Assembly: GCF_002887735.1 (NCBI RefSeq)
Contig: NZ_PKQP01000001.1
Location: 1 to 64,000 of the forward strand
DNA: 64,000 nucleotides
From: Stenotrophomonas bentonitica
GTDB taxonomy: Bacteria; Pseudomonadota; Gammaproteobacteria; Xanthomonadales; Xanthomonadaceae
Direction: 5' to 3'
The translations under genes were made by a program, and so were the position numbers. A model generated the notes under the pieces. The model saw only the letters and a program-made list of their open reading frames with translations. It made no database searches and was not told the DNA's origin. Of this stretch, positions 43,479 to 52,015 are shown piece by piece; within the stretch, counting starts at the first letter, position 1; each line of letters starts with the position of its first letter.

Positions 43479-44114
43479 ATGTCTGCTTCCCGCTCGACTT
43501 CTGGCAAGAACATCACTTTCCAGCTGCCCCGCCGCAGCCTCAAGATCGCCGCGATCGCCTTCGGTGCGGGCGTGCTGCTGTTCCTGGTGGTGTGGCTGAG
43601 CAGCCGCAAGGACGGCTTCTACAAGGCCGACCCCGCCGCGCAGACCCCTGCCCAGGTGGCCGAGGTCGAGCCCCTGCCCGAGCCGCTGGCCGCTGCGGCC
43701 GGCTCCAGCGACATGCCCGACGCCAAGGCGCCGCCGGCCAATGAAGAAAAGCCGCAGCTGGTGGAGACCGCCCCGCCGCCGCCGCCGGCTGCGCCCGCTG
43801 CACCGGCCGCGCCTGCTGCGCCTGTGGCGATGGCACCGAGCGACCGCCCGCAGCCGATTGCCGACCAGTCGCCGCCGCCCAGCTACCCGCCAGCCGCACT
43901 GCGCCGGGGGGATCGCGGCACGGTCGTGGTCCGCGTGGATGTGGATGCCACCGGCTATCCCTCGGCCGTGACCTTGATTCAGCGCAGCGGTTCACGCGAC
44001 CTTGATCGTGCCGCGTCCGATGCAGTGCGCCGCTGGCGCTTCCAGCCGGCGCAGAGCAATGGTGTGCCGGTGCCTGGCAGCCTGGAAGTACCGTTCGACT
44101 TCACTCCGCAGTGA
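43479..44114 (+). CDS. TonB-family energy transducer-like protein 1
   Basis: 211 residues from ATG 43479. One N-terminal membrane helix (about 20-40, LKIAAIAFGAGVLLFLVVWL), a long Pro/Ala-rich periplasmic spacer (about 50-130) that includes PPPPPAAPAAPAAPAAPVA, and a C-terminal TonB domain (about 135-211): SYPPAALRRGDRGTVVVRVDVDATGYPSAVTLIQRSGSRDLDRAASDAVRRWRFQPA. The domain couples inner-membrane energy to outer-membrane receptors in classical TonB, but exbBD genes are absent here, so a specialised or accessory role is possible. The next gene is a paralogue with the same layout. It is divergent from serS. Confidence 0.88.
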   Translation: MSASRSTSGKNITFQLPRRSLKIAAIAFGAGVLLFLVVWLSSRKDGFYKADPAAQTPAQVAEVEPLPEPLAAAAGSSDMPDAKAPPANEEKPQLVETAPPPPPAAPAAPAAPAAPVAMAPSDRPQPIADQSPPPSYPPAALRRGDRGTVVVRVDVDATGYPSAVTLIQRSGSRDLDRAASDAVRRWRFQPAQSNGVPVPGSLEVPFDFTPQ

Positions 44115-44117
44115 CTC

Positions 44118-44141
44118 ATCACCGCATCACGCGGTGATTTT
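44118..44141 (+). terminator. Weak hairpin between the two TonB-like genes
   Basis: ATCACCGC pairs with GCGGTGAT around ATCAC, followed by TTTTG. It starts just after the stop of the first TonB-like gene and is a short, probably partial terminator. Confidence 0.6.
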
Positions 44142-44262
44142 GCAACGGCTCAGCAAACTGAACCTTGATGGCAATGCAGTCGCCGCGTTGACGGTGCGCT
44201 GACACATCCGCAACCGGGTACGCGCAAGACTGCGGGTGTCACATCGACACCAGGAGTCAGCC

Positions 44263-44841
44263 ATGAGTGTTACCCATGCCCCGGACATGCCCCGCTCGCC
44301 GCAGCATCAGCGCGACGTGATCGATGAGCCCCACAATCGCCGTACGTCACCCTGGTTGTGGGTGGCGTTGATCGTGGCGATGTTCGCCGCTGCGCTGGTG
44401 TGGCTGCGTTATGCCACCCCGGGCGATACCAACGACGCGCCGGTCGGCCAGCGCATGTTGCCCGCCACCGAGACCGCGCCGGTAGCGACGACGCCGGCCC
44501 CGGCGGCGCGCCAAGCGTCTCCGGCTACCGAGCAGCGCAAGGCGACCCCGGCCGTGCGCAATCGTGAGGCGCGCCCGCTGGCGAGCAATGCCAAGCCGGC
44601 CTACCCGCGTACGGCGCTGCGCAGCGGCGTGCAGGGCAGCGTGGTCGCGAGCCTCAACGTGGATACCCGCGGCCAGGTGACCGATGCCAACATCGTGCAG
44701 CGCAGCGGTACGCGTGATCGCGATCTGGACCGTGCGGTGCTGACCACCGTGCGCGACTGGAAGTTCGAGCCGGCCATGCATAACGGCCGCGCCGTCGCCA
44801 GCGTGGTTCGCGTGCCGGTGGATTTCCGTACTGAGCGTTAA
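44263..44841 (+). CDS. TonB-family energy transducer-like protein 2
   Basis: 192 residues from ATG 44263, which follows CAGGAGTCAGCC. The same plan as its upstream neighbour: membrane helix (about 28-48, WLWVALIVAMFAAALVWL), a Pro/Ala/Thr-rich spacer, and a C-terminal TonB domain (about 115-192) with AYPRTALRSGVQGSVVASLNVDTRGQVTDANIVQRSG and DWKFEPA. The conserved YPRTALRSG and DWKF/WRFQP motifs show the pair are tandem paralogues, though spacer and helix sequences have diverged. A perfect terminator follows, so the unit ends here. Confidence 0.88.
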   Translation: MSVTHAPDMPRSPQHQRDVIDEPHNRRTSPWLWVALIVAMFAAALVWLRYATPGDTNDAPVGQRMLPATETAPVATTPAPAARQASPATEQRKATPAVRNREARPLASNAKPAYPRTALRSGVQGSVVASLNVDTRGQVTDANIVQRSGTRDRDLDRAVLTTVRDWKFEPAMHNGRAVASVVRVPVDFRTER

Positions 44842-44864
44842 GCAGCTGCGCTGAGGCGGGAACG

Positions 44865-44897
44865 AAAAGGGAGGCCAGTGGCCTCCCTTTTTTTTGT
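44865..44897 (+). terminator. Intrinsic terminator after the TonB-like pair
   Basis: GGGAGGCC pairs with GGCCTCCC around AGT, flanked by AAAA on the left and an unbroken run of nine T on the right. The stem-loop is strong. Confidence 0.95.
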
Positions 44898-44927
44898 TCC
44901 GTGAAGTACCGCGACGACGCCAGGTCA

Positions 44928-44954
44928 AGGCAGTGCCGGGCGCTGCTCGGCAAC
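44928..44954. repeat. Degenerate REP unit
   Basis: AGGCAGTGCCGGGCGCTGCTCGGCAAC closely resembles the GTAGTGCCGGCCGCTGGCCGGCAAC units elsewhere in the window, but the head is GCAG and the palindrome has mismatches. It lies in the gap before aroA. Confidence 0.55.
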
Positions 44955-45003
44955 CACGCATACCGGGCATCTGGACGCAGCAGCGGCAGAACCCGGCATT
45001 ATC

Positions 45004-46317
45004 TCAGCCGGCGCGAAGCCCGAAACCTGCGCCGGTCGCCAGACCATCGAAATCCGGGAACGAGGTCGCTACGTTGGCGATGTCATTGACCCGCACCTCG
45101 CCCGTGCTGAGCTGGCCGGCAATGGCGAAGGCCATCGCGATGCGGTGATCGCCATGGCTTTCGATGGTGCCGCTGCCCAGCGCCGCGCCGCCATGGATCG
45201 TCGCGCCGTCCTCGGTCTCGTCCACCTGCACGCCCAGCGTGCGCAGGCCGGTCGCCATCGCGGCCAGGCGGTCCGATTCCTTGACCCGCAGCTCGGCCGC
45301 GCCACGCACCACGGTGTTGCTCTGCGCGGCGGCCGCGGCGACGAACAACGCCGGGAACTCATCGATCATGTCCGGCACCAGCGCTTCGGGAATCTCGGCG
45401 CCGTGCAGGGGCGCGTAACGCACCACCAGATCGGCCACCGCTTCCCCACCCTGCTCGGCATGGTTCTCTTCGGTGATGTCCGCGCCCATCAGGCGCAGCG
45501 CGGCCAGCAGACCGGTGCGGCGCGGGTTGAGGCCGACCGCGCGCAGGCGCAGTTCGGACCCCGGGATGACGCTGGCGGCCACGAGGAAGAACGCCGCCGA
45601 GGAGAAATCGGCCGGCACCACGATATCGGTCGGGCGCAGGCGCTGGCCACCGCGCAGGCGGGCCTTGCCGGGCGAGAACTCGATATCCACGCCGAACGCG
45701 CGCAGCATGCGCTCGCTGTAGTCGCGGGTCGGGTGCGGCTCGATGACCGAGGTTTCGCCCTCGGCATACAGCCCGGCCAGCAGCACGGCGGATTTGACCT
45801 GCGCACTGGCGACCGGCGAGGCGAACGCGATGCCGCGCAGCGTCTGCCCGCCCTGTACGCGCAGTGGCGGCGTGCCATCGGCCTCGGTCTCGATCTTCGC
45901 GCCCATCTCGCCCAGCGGGCCGGTCACGCGGCGCATCGGGCGGCGCGACAGCGATTCATCGCCGACCATCACCGAATCGAACGGCTGCGCGGCCAGCAGC
46001 CCGGCCAGCAGGCGCATGCCGGTGCCGGCGTTGCCGCAGTCCAACGGGGCGCTCGGCGCCTTCAGGCCATCCACGCCCACGCCATGCACGATGCGCTGCG
46101 ACGGCGACGGGGTGTCGATGCGCACGCCCATCTGCGAAAAGATCGCGGCGGTGGCGCGGGTGTCTTCGCCTTCCAGGAAGCCATCGATGCGCGACACGCC
46201 ATCGGCCAGCGCGGCAAACATCACCGAACGGTGCGAGACGGACTTGTCGCCGGGAATGGTCAGGCTGCCCTGCAGGGGCTGGCCCTTGTGGGCGATCCAG
46301 TACGGAGATGCAGTCAT
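45004..46317 (-). CDS. aroA: 3-phosphoshikimate 1-carboxyvinyltransferase (EPSP synthase)
   Basis: 437 residues from ATG 46317; the frame's earlier start lacks support. It joins shikimate 3-phosphate and phosphoenolpyruvate in the sixth step of the shikimate pathway. Visible motifs: the active-site PGDKSVSHR near the N-terminus, DCGNAGTGMRLLAG, SLSRRPMRRV, the PEP-binding segment around ELRVKESDRLAAMATGLR, and DHRIAMAFAIAGQ near the C-terminus. It follows pheA in the same orientation with about 117 bases between, forming serC-pheA-aroA. Confidence 0.97.
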   Translation of the reverse strand: MTASPYWIAHKGQPLQGSLTIPGDKSVSHRSVMFAALADGVSRIDGFLEGEDTRATAAIFSQMGVRIDTPSPSQRIVHGVGVDGLKAPSAPLDCGNAGTGMRLLAGLLAAQPFDSVMVGDESLSRRPMRRVTGPLGEMGAKIETEADGTPPLRVQGGQTLRGIAFASPVASAQVKSAVLLAGLYAEGETSVIEPHPTRDYSERMLRAFGVDIEFSPGKARLRGGQRLRPTDIVVPADFSSAAFFLVAASVIPGSELRLRAVGLNPRRTGLLAALRLMGADITEENHAEQGGEAVADLVVRYAPLHGAEIPEALVPDMIDEFPALFVAAAAAQSNTVVRGAAELRVKESDRLAAMATGLRTLGVQVDETEDGATIHGGAALGSGTIESHGDHRIAMAFAIAGQLSTGEVRVNDIANVATSFPDFDGLATGAGFGLRAG

Positions 46318-46434
46318 CGGAAATCCTATGGGGCGGGGCCGCCGCAGCGGCGATGCAACGGTGTGCGGAAGGGCCGCAGTGCCCATGCGGGCACCGGGCC
46401 GGGCGTAGCGCGCAGCGCGGCCACGCCGTTCGGA

Positions 46435-47631
46435 TCAGGGCACGGCGACCGGATAGGAGCCGAGGATCTTGATCTGCGCCGAGTGGGCTTTCAGTTCGGC
46501 CAGGGCCGCCTGCATCGCCTCGTCGTCGACATGGCCGGCCAGATCGATGAAGAAGCCGTACTCCCACTTGGCGTTGTGCGAGGGGCGCGACTCGATCCGG
46601 TTCATGCTGATGCCATGCCGCGCGAACGGGCTGAGCACGTCGAACAGTGCACCGGGCTTGTCGTGGATAAACACCAGCACCGAGGTGCGGTCGTGGCCGG
46701 AGGTGGGGAAGATGTTGCGGCCGATGACCAGGAAGCGCGTGGTGTTGTCCGCATCGTTCTGGATCGGCTTGGTCACCACCTTCTTCAGGCCGTACACATG
46801 CCCGGCACTCTCGCCGCCGATCGCCGCGGCGTCATCGGCATTGCGGGCGCGGCGCGCGCCTTCGGCGTTGCTGGAGACCGGAATCTTCTCGGCCTTGGGC
46901 AGGTTGGCGCGCAGCCACGAGGAGGTCTGCATGAACGACTGCGGGTGGCCATACACGCGCTCGACATCCTCCAGCCGACCACTGCGCGACATCAGGTACT
47001 GCTGCACGCGCAGCTCCACTTCGCCACAGATCTTCAGGTTGGAGGTCAGGAACATGTCCAGGGTGATCTGGATGGTGCCCTGCCCCGAGTTCTCCACCGG
47101 CACCACGCCGAAATCGGCGTTGCCCGCTTCCACTTCCTGGAAGACTTCCTCGATGCTGGCCAGCGGCAGGCCCAGCGCCGAGCGCCCGAAGTGCTTGAGC
47201 ACGGCTTGCTGGCTGAAGGTGCCTTCCGGACCGAGGTAGCCGATCTTCAGCGGCTCCTGCTGGGCCAGGCAGGCCGACATGATTTCGCGGTAAACGTGGA
47301 CCAGCACTTCATCGCTGAGCGGGCCCTCATTGCGGTCCACCACCATGCGCAGCACCTGCGCTTCGCGCTCGGGGCGGTAGTAATCCACGGCGGCAGCGAG
47401 CTTGCCCTTGGCCTTGCCGACCTGGTGGGCGAAGTTGGCGCGCTCGGCGATCAGCGCCTGGATGCTGCGGTCGATATGGTCGATCTTGGCGCGCACGTCC
47501 GAGAGCACGGGCGCGGCAACGGCCGGCGCGGCATCGCGCTTGGCGGCCTTGGCCTTCTTCGCGGGGGCAGCCGCCTTGGGCGGGGTCGGCGCTGGCTTGG
47601 CAGCCTTGGGCTTGGCGGGTTTGGTGGCCAT
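46435..47631 (-). CDS. pheA: Chorismate mutase / prephenate dehydratase (P-protein)
   Basis: A 398-residue bifunctional enzyme of phenylalanine synthesis. The first 40 residues are Ala/Lys/Pro-rich and probably disordered. The AroQ-type chorismate mutase domain (about 45-120) has VRAKIDHIDRSIQALIAERANFAHQVGKAK and YYRPEREAQVL. The dehydratase (about 128-310) has IGYLGPEGTFSQQAVLKHFG, VVPVENSGQGTI and NDADNTTRFLVIG. The C-terminal ACT domain (about 320-398) binds phenylalanine for feedback control, with ESRPSHNAKWEYGFFIDLAGH. Between serC and aroA; no leader-peptide attenuator was identified. Confidence 0.96.
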   Translation of the reverse strand: MATKPAKPKAAKPAPTPPKAAAPAKKAKAAKRDAAPAVAAPVLSDVRAKIDHIDRSIQALIAERANFAHQVGKAKGKLAAAVDYYRPEREAQVLRMVVDRNEGPLSDEVLVHVYREIMSACLAQQEPLKIGYLGPEGTFSQQAVLKHFGRSALGLPLASIEEVFQEVEAGNADFGVVPVENSGQGTIQITLDMFLTSNLKICGEVELRVQQYLMSRSGRLEDVERVYGHPQSFMQTSSWLRANLPKAEKIPVSSNAEGARRARNADDAAAIGGESAGHVYGLKKVVTKPIQNDADNTTRFLVIGRNIFPTSGHDRTSVLVFIHDKPGALFDVLSPFARHGISMNRIESRPSHNAKWEYGFFIDLAGHVDDEAMQAALAELKAHSAQIKILGSYPVAVP

Positions 47632-47682
47632 CTGGGTTCCAATTGCGGTGGGGCGGCGAGCGCCCCGGGAAAAACGAATGCG

Positions 47683-48768
47683 TCAGCCGTTGCGCTGCTG
47701 GAAATCGCGCATGAAGGCGGCCAGCGCCTGCGCGCCCTCCACCGGCATGGCGTTGTACAGCGAGGCGCGGATGCCGCCGACCGCCTTGTGGCCCTTCAGC
47801 GCCAGCAGGCCGGCCGCTTTGGATTCACTGACGAAACGCGCGTTGAGCGTGTCATCCGGCAGGAAGAACGGGATGTTCATGCGCGAGCGTGCGGCCGGGA
47901 CGACTTCATTGCGGTAGAAGCCGCCGGACTGGTCGATCGCCCCGTAGATCAGGCCCGACTTGACCGCGTTGCGGCGGGCGAATTCTTCCACGCCGCCTTC
48001 GGCCAGCATCCACTGGAACACCAGCCCGGCCAGGTACCAGTTCCAGGTCGGCGGGGTGTTGAGCATGGAATCGCGCGCGACGTGCGAGCGGTAATCGAAG
48101 ATGTCCGCGCGCGGCTGGCCGCTGCGCTCGAGCAGGTCGCGGCGCACGATCACCACCGAGACGCCGACCGGGCCGAGGTTCTTCTGCGCGCCGGCATAGA
48201 TCAGGCCGTACTTGCTGACATCCAGCGGCTCGCTGGCGATCGAGGAGCTGAAATCGGCGAACAGCGGCACGTCACCCACGTCCGGGGTGTCACGGAACTC
48301 GACGCCGTGGATGGTTTCGTTGGCGGTGATGTGCACGTAGGCCGCGTCATCGGAGAGCTGCCAGCTGGCGCGCGCCGGGATGTCGTGGAAGCCATTGGCT
48401 TCGCTGCTCGCGGCGACGTTGACCGTGACGTAAGGGCTGACCTGCTTGATCGCGGTCTTGCCCCAGTGCCCGGTGAGCACGTAATCCACGGTCTGGCCGG
48501 GCTGGGCGAAGTTGAGTGCGAGCAGGGCCTGCTGGGTGGTCGCGCCACCGGCTAGGAACAGCACCGCGTAGTCGTCCGGGATGCCGATAAGGCGACGCAG
48601 ATCGGCCTCGGCCTGGGCGGCGACGGCCATGAACTCCGGGCCGCGGTGGCTCATTTCGACAATGGAGGCGCCCGCGCCGTTCCACTCCAACATCTCTTCC
48701 TGCGCCTGGCGCAGGACCGATTCCGGCAACGTTGCAGGGCCGGCACTGAAATTGAACGCGCGCGTCAT
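47683..48768 (-). CDS. serC: Phosphoserine aminotransferase
   Basis: 361 residues from ATG 48768 (AGGTGTGAC ahead); a longer frame to 48810 is not needed. A PLP enzyme making 3-phosphoserine from 3-phosphohydroxypyruvate, also used in pyridoxal phosphate synthesis. [26 protein letters not shown] opens the protein, [17 protein letters not shown] holds the phosphate-binding loop, and the PLP Lys lies in [18 protein letters not shown]. The order serC-pheA-aroA is common in gammaproteobacteria, so serC probably carries the main promoter of the cluster. Confidence 0.97.
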   Translation of the reverse strand: MTRAFNFSAGPATLPESVLRQAQEEMLEWNGAGASIVEMSHRGPEFMAVAAQAEADLRRLIGIPDDYAVLFLAGGATTQQALLALNFAQPGQTVDYVLTGHWGKTAIKQVSPYVTVNVAASSEANGFHDIPARASWQLSDDAAYVHITANETIHGVEFRDTPDVGDVPLFADFSSSIASEPLDVSKYGLIYAGAQKNLGPVGVSVVIVRRDLLERSGQPRADIFDYRSHVARDSMLNTPPTWNWYLAGLVFQWMLAEGGVEEFARRNAVKSGLIYGAIDQSGGFYRNEVVPAARSRMNIPFFLPDDTLNARFVSESKAAGLLALKGHKAVGGIRASLYNAMPVEGAQALAAFMRDFQQRNG

Positions 48769-48882
48769 GTCACACCTATGGGGCAAGACCCCTAGTATGC
48801 CGCAGCGCACCAGCCTTTAGGCCTTGCAGGACAAGGCGAATTTGGTTGCAAACGAATCTAATGGCCCACGCCAGGTATGCCT

Positions 48883-48908
48883 GGTTGCCGGCCAGCGGCC
48901 GGCACTAC
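48883..48908. repeat. GTAG-headed REP unit overlapping the FHA gene stop
   Basis: On the minus strand the unit reads GTAGTGCCGGCCGCTGGCCGGCAA, a perfect palindrome after the GTAG head. The TAG of the head (48905-48907) is the stop codon of the FHA gene. Confidence 0.85.
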
Positions 48909-49705
48909 CTCGCCCCGAACCAGAGCAGGCCGCTGATCGCTGCCGCGAGCAGCAGCGCACTGACCAGCAGCCACGGCCAGCGGCTCACCCGCTTGGGCAC
49001 GGCCACCGGTTCCGGGCGCTGGCGCGCTTCGAAGCCGTCGTCTTCTTCCTCGACCACGATGCGCTTGCGGCCGTCATGCGGCACCTCGAGCACGAAGCGG
49101 TGCTGGGCATCGAAGACCAGCTGGTCACCGGGCTGCAGCCAGCAGTGGCGAACGGTGACGCCATTGACCCGGGTCGACTCACCGGCGCCCAGGTCGCGCA
49201 GCAACAGGCGCTCGCCGTGCTGCTCAAGGCGGGCGTGCTGCTCGGCGAAGGCCGGGTCGTCGATGACGATGTCCGCCTCCGGCCCGCGCCCGATCACGCG
49301 CGGGCGATCCAGGGTGAAGCTGCGCCCGTGGTGCTGGCCGCCGACGCCACGCAACAGACGCTGGTCATCGCCACCGTCATCGCTGCGCGGCGGTGCGTGC
49401 GCAACGGCCTCGCAGTCGCCCTGCACCACCATCTCCACGCCATCGGCGTAGACGGCGTCGCCCGCGCGCAGCAGCGCCATCCGCCGCACCGGGCGGCCGT
49501 TGACGTGGATGCCGCGGATGCCGCTGGCGACCTGCAGCCACAAGCCGCGGTCGTCCAGGCAGAACTGGGCCAGCAACAAGGTGCCGGGTGTGTCATCGCC
49601 AAGCCGGACAGTGCCCGAAGCATGACGCACGATGCGCTGCACCCCGGGCCGCAGCGGCTGGTCAGGGTGTTGGCGTTGAGTAAAGTGGACTAGCAGGTTC
49701 TGCAC
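48905..49705 (-). CDS. FHA-domain protein with C-terminal membrane anchor
   Basis: 266 residues from GTG 49705, chosen because homology begins there. Two FHA-like units are present: a first, divergent one (about 25-105, ASGIRGIHVNGRPVRRMALLRAGDAVYADG) and a canonical one (about 125-205) with LDRPRVIGRGPEADIVIDDPAFAEQHARLEQ and TRVNGVTVRHCWLQPGDQLVF, the phosphothreonine-binding residues being in the RVIGRG and DPxxxxxHA segments. After a charged linker comes a single C-terminal membrane helix (LLVSALLLAAAISGLLWFG). No kinase is adjacent. A tail-anchored phosphopeptide reader is inferred. Confidence 0.85.
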   Translation of the reverse strand: MQNLLVHFTQRQHPDQPLRPGVQRIVRHASGTVRLGDDTPGTLLLAQFCLDDRGLWLQVASGIRGIHVNGRPVRRMALLRAGDAVYADGVEMVVQGDCEAVAHAPPRSDDGGDDQRLLRGVGGQHHGRSFTLDRPRVIGRGPEADIVIDDPAFAEQHARLEQHGERLLLRDLGAGESTRVNGVTVRHCWLQPGDQLVFDAQHRFVLEVPHDGRKRIVVEEEDDGFEARQRPEPVAVPKRVSRWPWLLVSALLLAAAISGLLWFGAR

Positions 49706-49826
49706 GCGGCGCAGCCTAGCAGGTTGAATGTCAGGGAAGAAGAAGTGTGACGCAGACCTTGGAGTTGTGCCTGAGGATGCGCACAATGCACGCCCGAATC
49801 CGCGCCGTTGTCCGCCAGGAGACTGT

Positions 49827-50102
49827 ATGTCCACCATCGATATCCGTCACGCCCACTCCCTGCCCGCCGAAAACGCGCGCAAGGCCATCGAAGAAGTCGC
49901 CGCCAAACTGTCCGAGCGTTTCGGCCTGCAGTCCAGCTGGGTGGGCGACGTGCTGAACTTCAGCGGCTCCGGCGTGGATGGCGCGATCGCGCTGCAGCCC
50001 GGCCAGGTGCAGGTCACCGCCAAGCTCGGCTTCCTGCTCTCGGCCATGAAAAGCATGGTGGAAAGCGAGATCCAGCGCGTGCTGCAGGAAAAGCTCGGCT
50101 GA
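49827..50102 (+). CDS. Polyhydroxyalkanoic acid system family protein
   Basis: 91 residues from ATG 49827 (CCAGGAGACTGT ahead). STIDIRHAHSLPAENARKAIEEVAAKLSERFGL is the typical opening of this small alpha/beta family, followed by VTAKLGFLLSAMKSMVESEIQRVLQEKLG. The family is found with poly-hydroxyalkanoate genes, but its exact role is unclear. A phasin gene follows about 100 bases downstream on the same strand. No PHA synthase is seen in the window. Confidence 0.88.
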   Translation: MSTIDIRHAHSLPAENARKAIEEVAAKLSERFGLQSSWVGDVLNFSGSGVDGAIALQPGQVQVTAKLGFLLSAMKSMVESEIQRVLQEKLG

Positions 50103-50201
50103 ACCGACACCCGGCCCGGCGCTGCACAGGCGCCGGCCATCACATCGCTTGAAGCCGGCGATGCATACGATCCAAGGGTGTCCACCCACAGGGATCGCCC
50201 C

Positions 50202-50696
50202 ATGAATTCACCCAACGACTTCGACGATCGCATCCCCGGCGAGAAGCCCTCGCTGCAGGATCAGGCCGAGCGCTTCTCGCGCAAGCTGACCGATTCGGCC
50301 CAGCAGATCTGGCTGGCGGGGCTTGGCGCCTTCGGGCGCGCACAGGCCGAAGGCAGCCGGGTCTTCGACAACCTGGTCAAGGAAGGCGAGAACATCGAGG
50401 CCCGCAACCGTGAGCAGGCCGGCGATACGCCGCGCTGGCGCGACAATGTCGAGGAACACCTCGGCGAGGCCCGTGAAAAGGCCAGCGGCACCTGGGACAA
50501 GGTCGAGAAGGCCTTCGATGACCGGGTCCAGGGCGTGCTCAAGCGCCTGCACATCCCGACCGCCGAGGACGTGGCCGCCCTCAATGCCCGGATCGACGCC
50601 CTCACTACCCGGGTCAACCGCGCCGAGGCCCGCAATGCCTCCCCGTCGGCCGATCCGTCGCCGGGGACGCACCAGTCGCCGACCTCCGACGCCTGA
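50202..50696 (+). CDS. Phasin family protein
   Basis: 164 residues from ATG 50202 (in-frame ATG 50178 is an alternative). An amphipathic helical protein: RFSRKLTDSAQQIWLAGLGAFGRAQAEGSRVFDNLVKEGENIEARNR is the phasin signature. Then comes a long charged helix (EEHLGEAREKASGTWDKVEKAFDDRVQGVLKRLHIPT) and a coiled segment (EDVAALNARIDALTTRVNRAEA). Phasins coat polyhydroxyalkanoate granules; in species lacking PHA synthase they may have another role. The C-terminus is Ser/Pro/Thr-rich. Confidence 0.9.
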   Translation: MNSPNDFDDRIPGEKPSLQDQAERFSRKLTDSAQQIWLAGLGAFGRAQAEGSRVFDNLVKEGENIEARNREQAGDTPRWRDNVEEHLGEAREKASGTWDKVEKAFDDRVQGVLKRLHIPTAEDVAALNARIDALTTRVNRAEARNASPSADPSPGTHQSPTSDA

Positions 50697-50757
50697 CTGA
50701 ACTGATCCGACCTCGTTTGTTGCAAAGCAGCACGACTTTGTTGACAATCGAAATCGA

Positions 50758-50822
50758 CCCGCCAATCGCTTCCACCGCCGTTTGTTCCCTCCCCTCACGG
50801 CTTTGGATTGGCGGGTTTTTTG
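50758..50822 (+). terminator. Terminator-like hairpin with a long loop
   Basis: ACCCGCCAATC pairs perfectly with GATTGGCGGGT over 11 base pairs, separated by a loop of about 38 bases, and is followed by TTTTTT. It lies after the phasin gene. The long loop is unusual for an intrinsic terminator. Confidence 0.7.
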
Positions 50823-50971
50823 TGGGCGCTCGATCGGCCGCACCACCACAAAGTGAGACGGCCGTCACCGACGTGATCGCCGGATGCCCATGCGTGCGAC
50901 AACGACGCGCCGCTGACGTGCAAAGGCGCATATAAACTGTCTATCGCACTTCCCTGTTCATATCCCCCTGC

Positions 50972-52012
50972 ATGCTCTCCTGGATTCTGGCCCTGCTGTT
51001 GGCCCTCATCGCCTGGTTCCTGGCCACGGCCTACTTCTGGCTGATCAAACGGAAGCGCAAGGAGACCCAGCTTGGCCTCAATGCCCTGGCCGGCATGCAC
51101 TGGCGGGAATTTTCGCTGATCGTCCGGCGTGCGATGCACGAGCAGCGTGGCCTGCAGGACGTGCCCGATGAGGCCGTGGACAGCCGCCAACCCCGCAGCG
51201 ATTTCCTCATGCACGACGGTCCGCAGCGCTGGCTGCTCTCCTGCAAGCACGGGCGCGCTTACCGGATCGGCACGGCGGCGGTGAATGAGCTGGGCGCCGC
51301 CGCGCGCCTGGCCGGTGCCCGCGGCGGGATCCTGATCACCGAAGGCAAGGTCGAGCGCGATGGCCGCATCGCCGCTGAAAAGCAGAATGTCGAGGTTCTG
51401 GACGGCCCGCTGCTGTGGCCGCTGCTGCAGCCGTATCTGCCCGGCGACATGGAGTCCCGCGTACAGGCCGGTGCGCGTCGCGAGGCGATCCGCCGGATTT
51501 CGATCGCGGCGCTGGGCGCGGCGACACTGGGCTTGATGGTCGGGCTGGGCTCGCTGACCGCGGGACTGGAAAGACAATGGGCCGACGACGAATCCGCAAC
51601 GACCGCGCCTGCCGCCATGACGCCCGCCACAGCGGTCCCGGCGCCGGCCGATACCGCCCCCACCGCCCCCACCGCCGCACCGGCACCACCCGCGGCAGCG
51701 CACGAGGGTCGTCCAGGACCGGCGACCGATGCTCCCGCGGCTGCGATGGACGCCAACCCCGACAACGCCACGCTGGACCGCTATCAGCACGAACTGTCAC
51801 GCAACGTGGCCACCCGCCCCGGCGTGGCCAGCGGCATCTGGCTGACGCGGCAGACGCTGGCGATCAACCGCACCGGCGAGATTGATGCAATCTGGCCGCT
51901 GATCTGCGAGGAAGTGACCCGCTACCCGGCGCTGCGCACCGTGCGCATCCAGCTCAACCCGCGCCCCGGCGTGGATGAGCCGGTCCGCTGGCGGCAATGC
52001 ACCACGCTGTAA
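50972..52012 (+). CDS. Membrane-anchored Mrr-like restriction endonuclease-fold protein
   Basis: 346 residues. One N-terminal membrane helix (about 3-24, WILALLLALIAWFLATAYFWLI) is followed by a PD-(D/E)XK-like domain (about 40-160): MHWREFSLIVRRAMHEQRG, SDFLMHDGPQRWLLSCKHGRAYRIG with the probable Asp and Lys of the nuclease core, and LAGARGGILITEG. A second membrane helix (about 172-195) leads into a Pro/Ala/Thr-rich linker. The periplasmic C-terminal domain (about 265-346) ends RWRQCTTL. Mrr-like domains normally cleave modified DNA; a membrane-bound form with a periplasmic tail may have another role. It ends next to hutC on the opposite strand. Confidence 0.78.
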   Translation: MLSWILALLLALIAWFLATAYFWLIKRKRKETQLGLNALAGMHWREFSLIVRRAMHEQRGLQDVPDEAVDSRQPRSDFLMHDGPQRWLLSCKHGRAYRIGTAAVNELGAAARLAGARGGILITEGKVERDGRIAAEKQNVEVLDGPLLWPLLQPYLPGDMESRVQAGARREAIRRISIAALGAATLGLMVGLGSLTAGLERQWADDESATTAPAAMTPATAVPAPADTAPTAPTAAPAPPAAAHEGRPGPATDAPAAAMDANPDNATLDRYQHELSRNVATRPGVASGIWLTRQTLAINRTGEIDAIWPLICEEVTRYPALRTVRIQLNPRPGVDEPVRWRQCTTL

Positions 52013-52015
52013 CGG

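Noticed and set aside
45145..48555. A 1136-residue plus-strand open frame
   Set aside because: It is antisense to aroA, pheA and serC, all recognised genes. Its His/Arg/Gly-rich translation is typical of the complement of GC-rich coding DNA.
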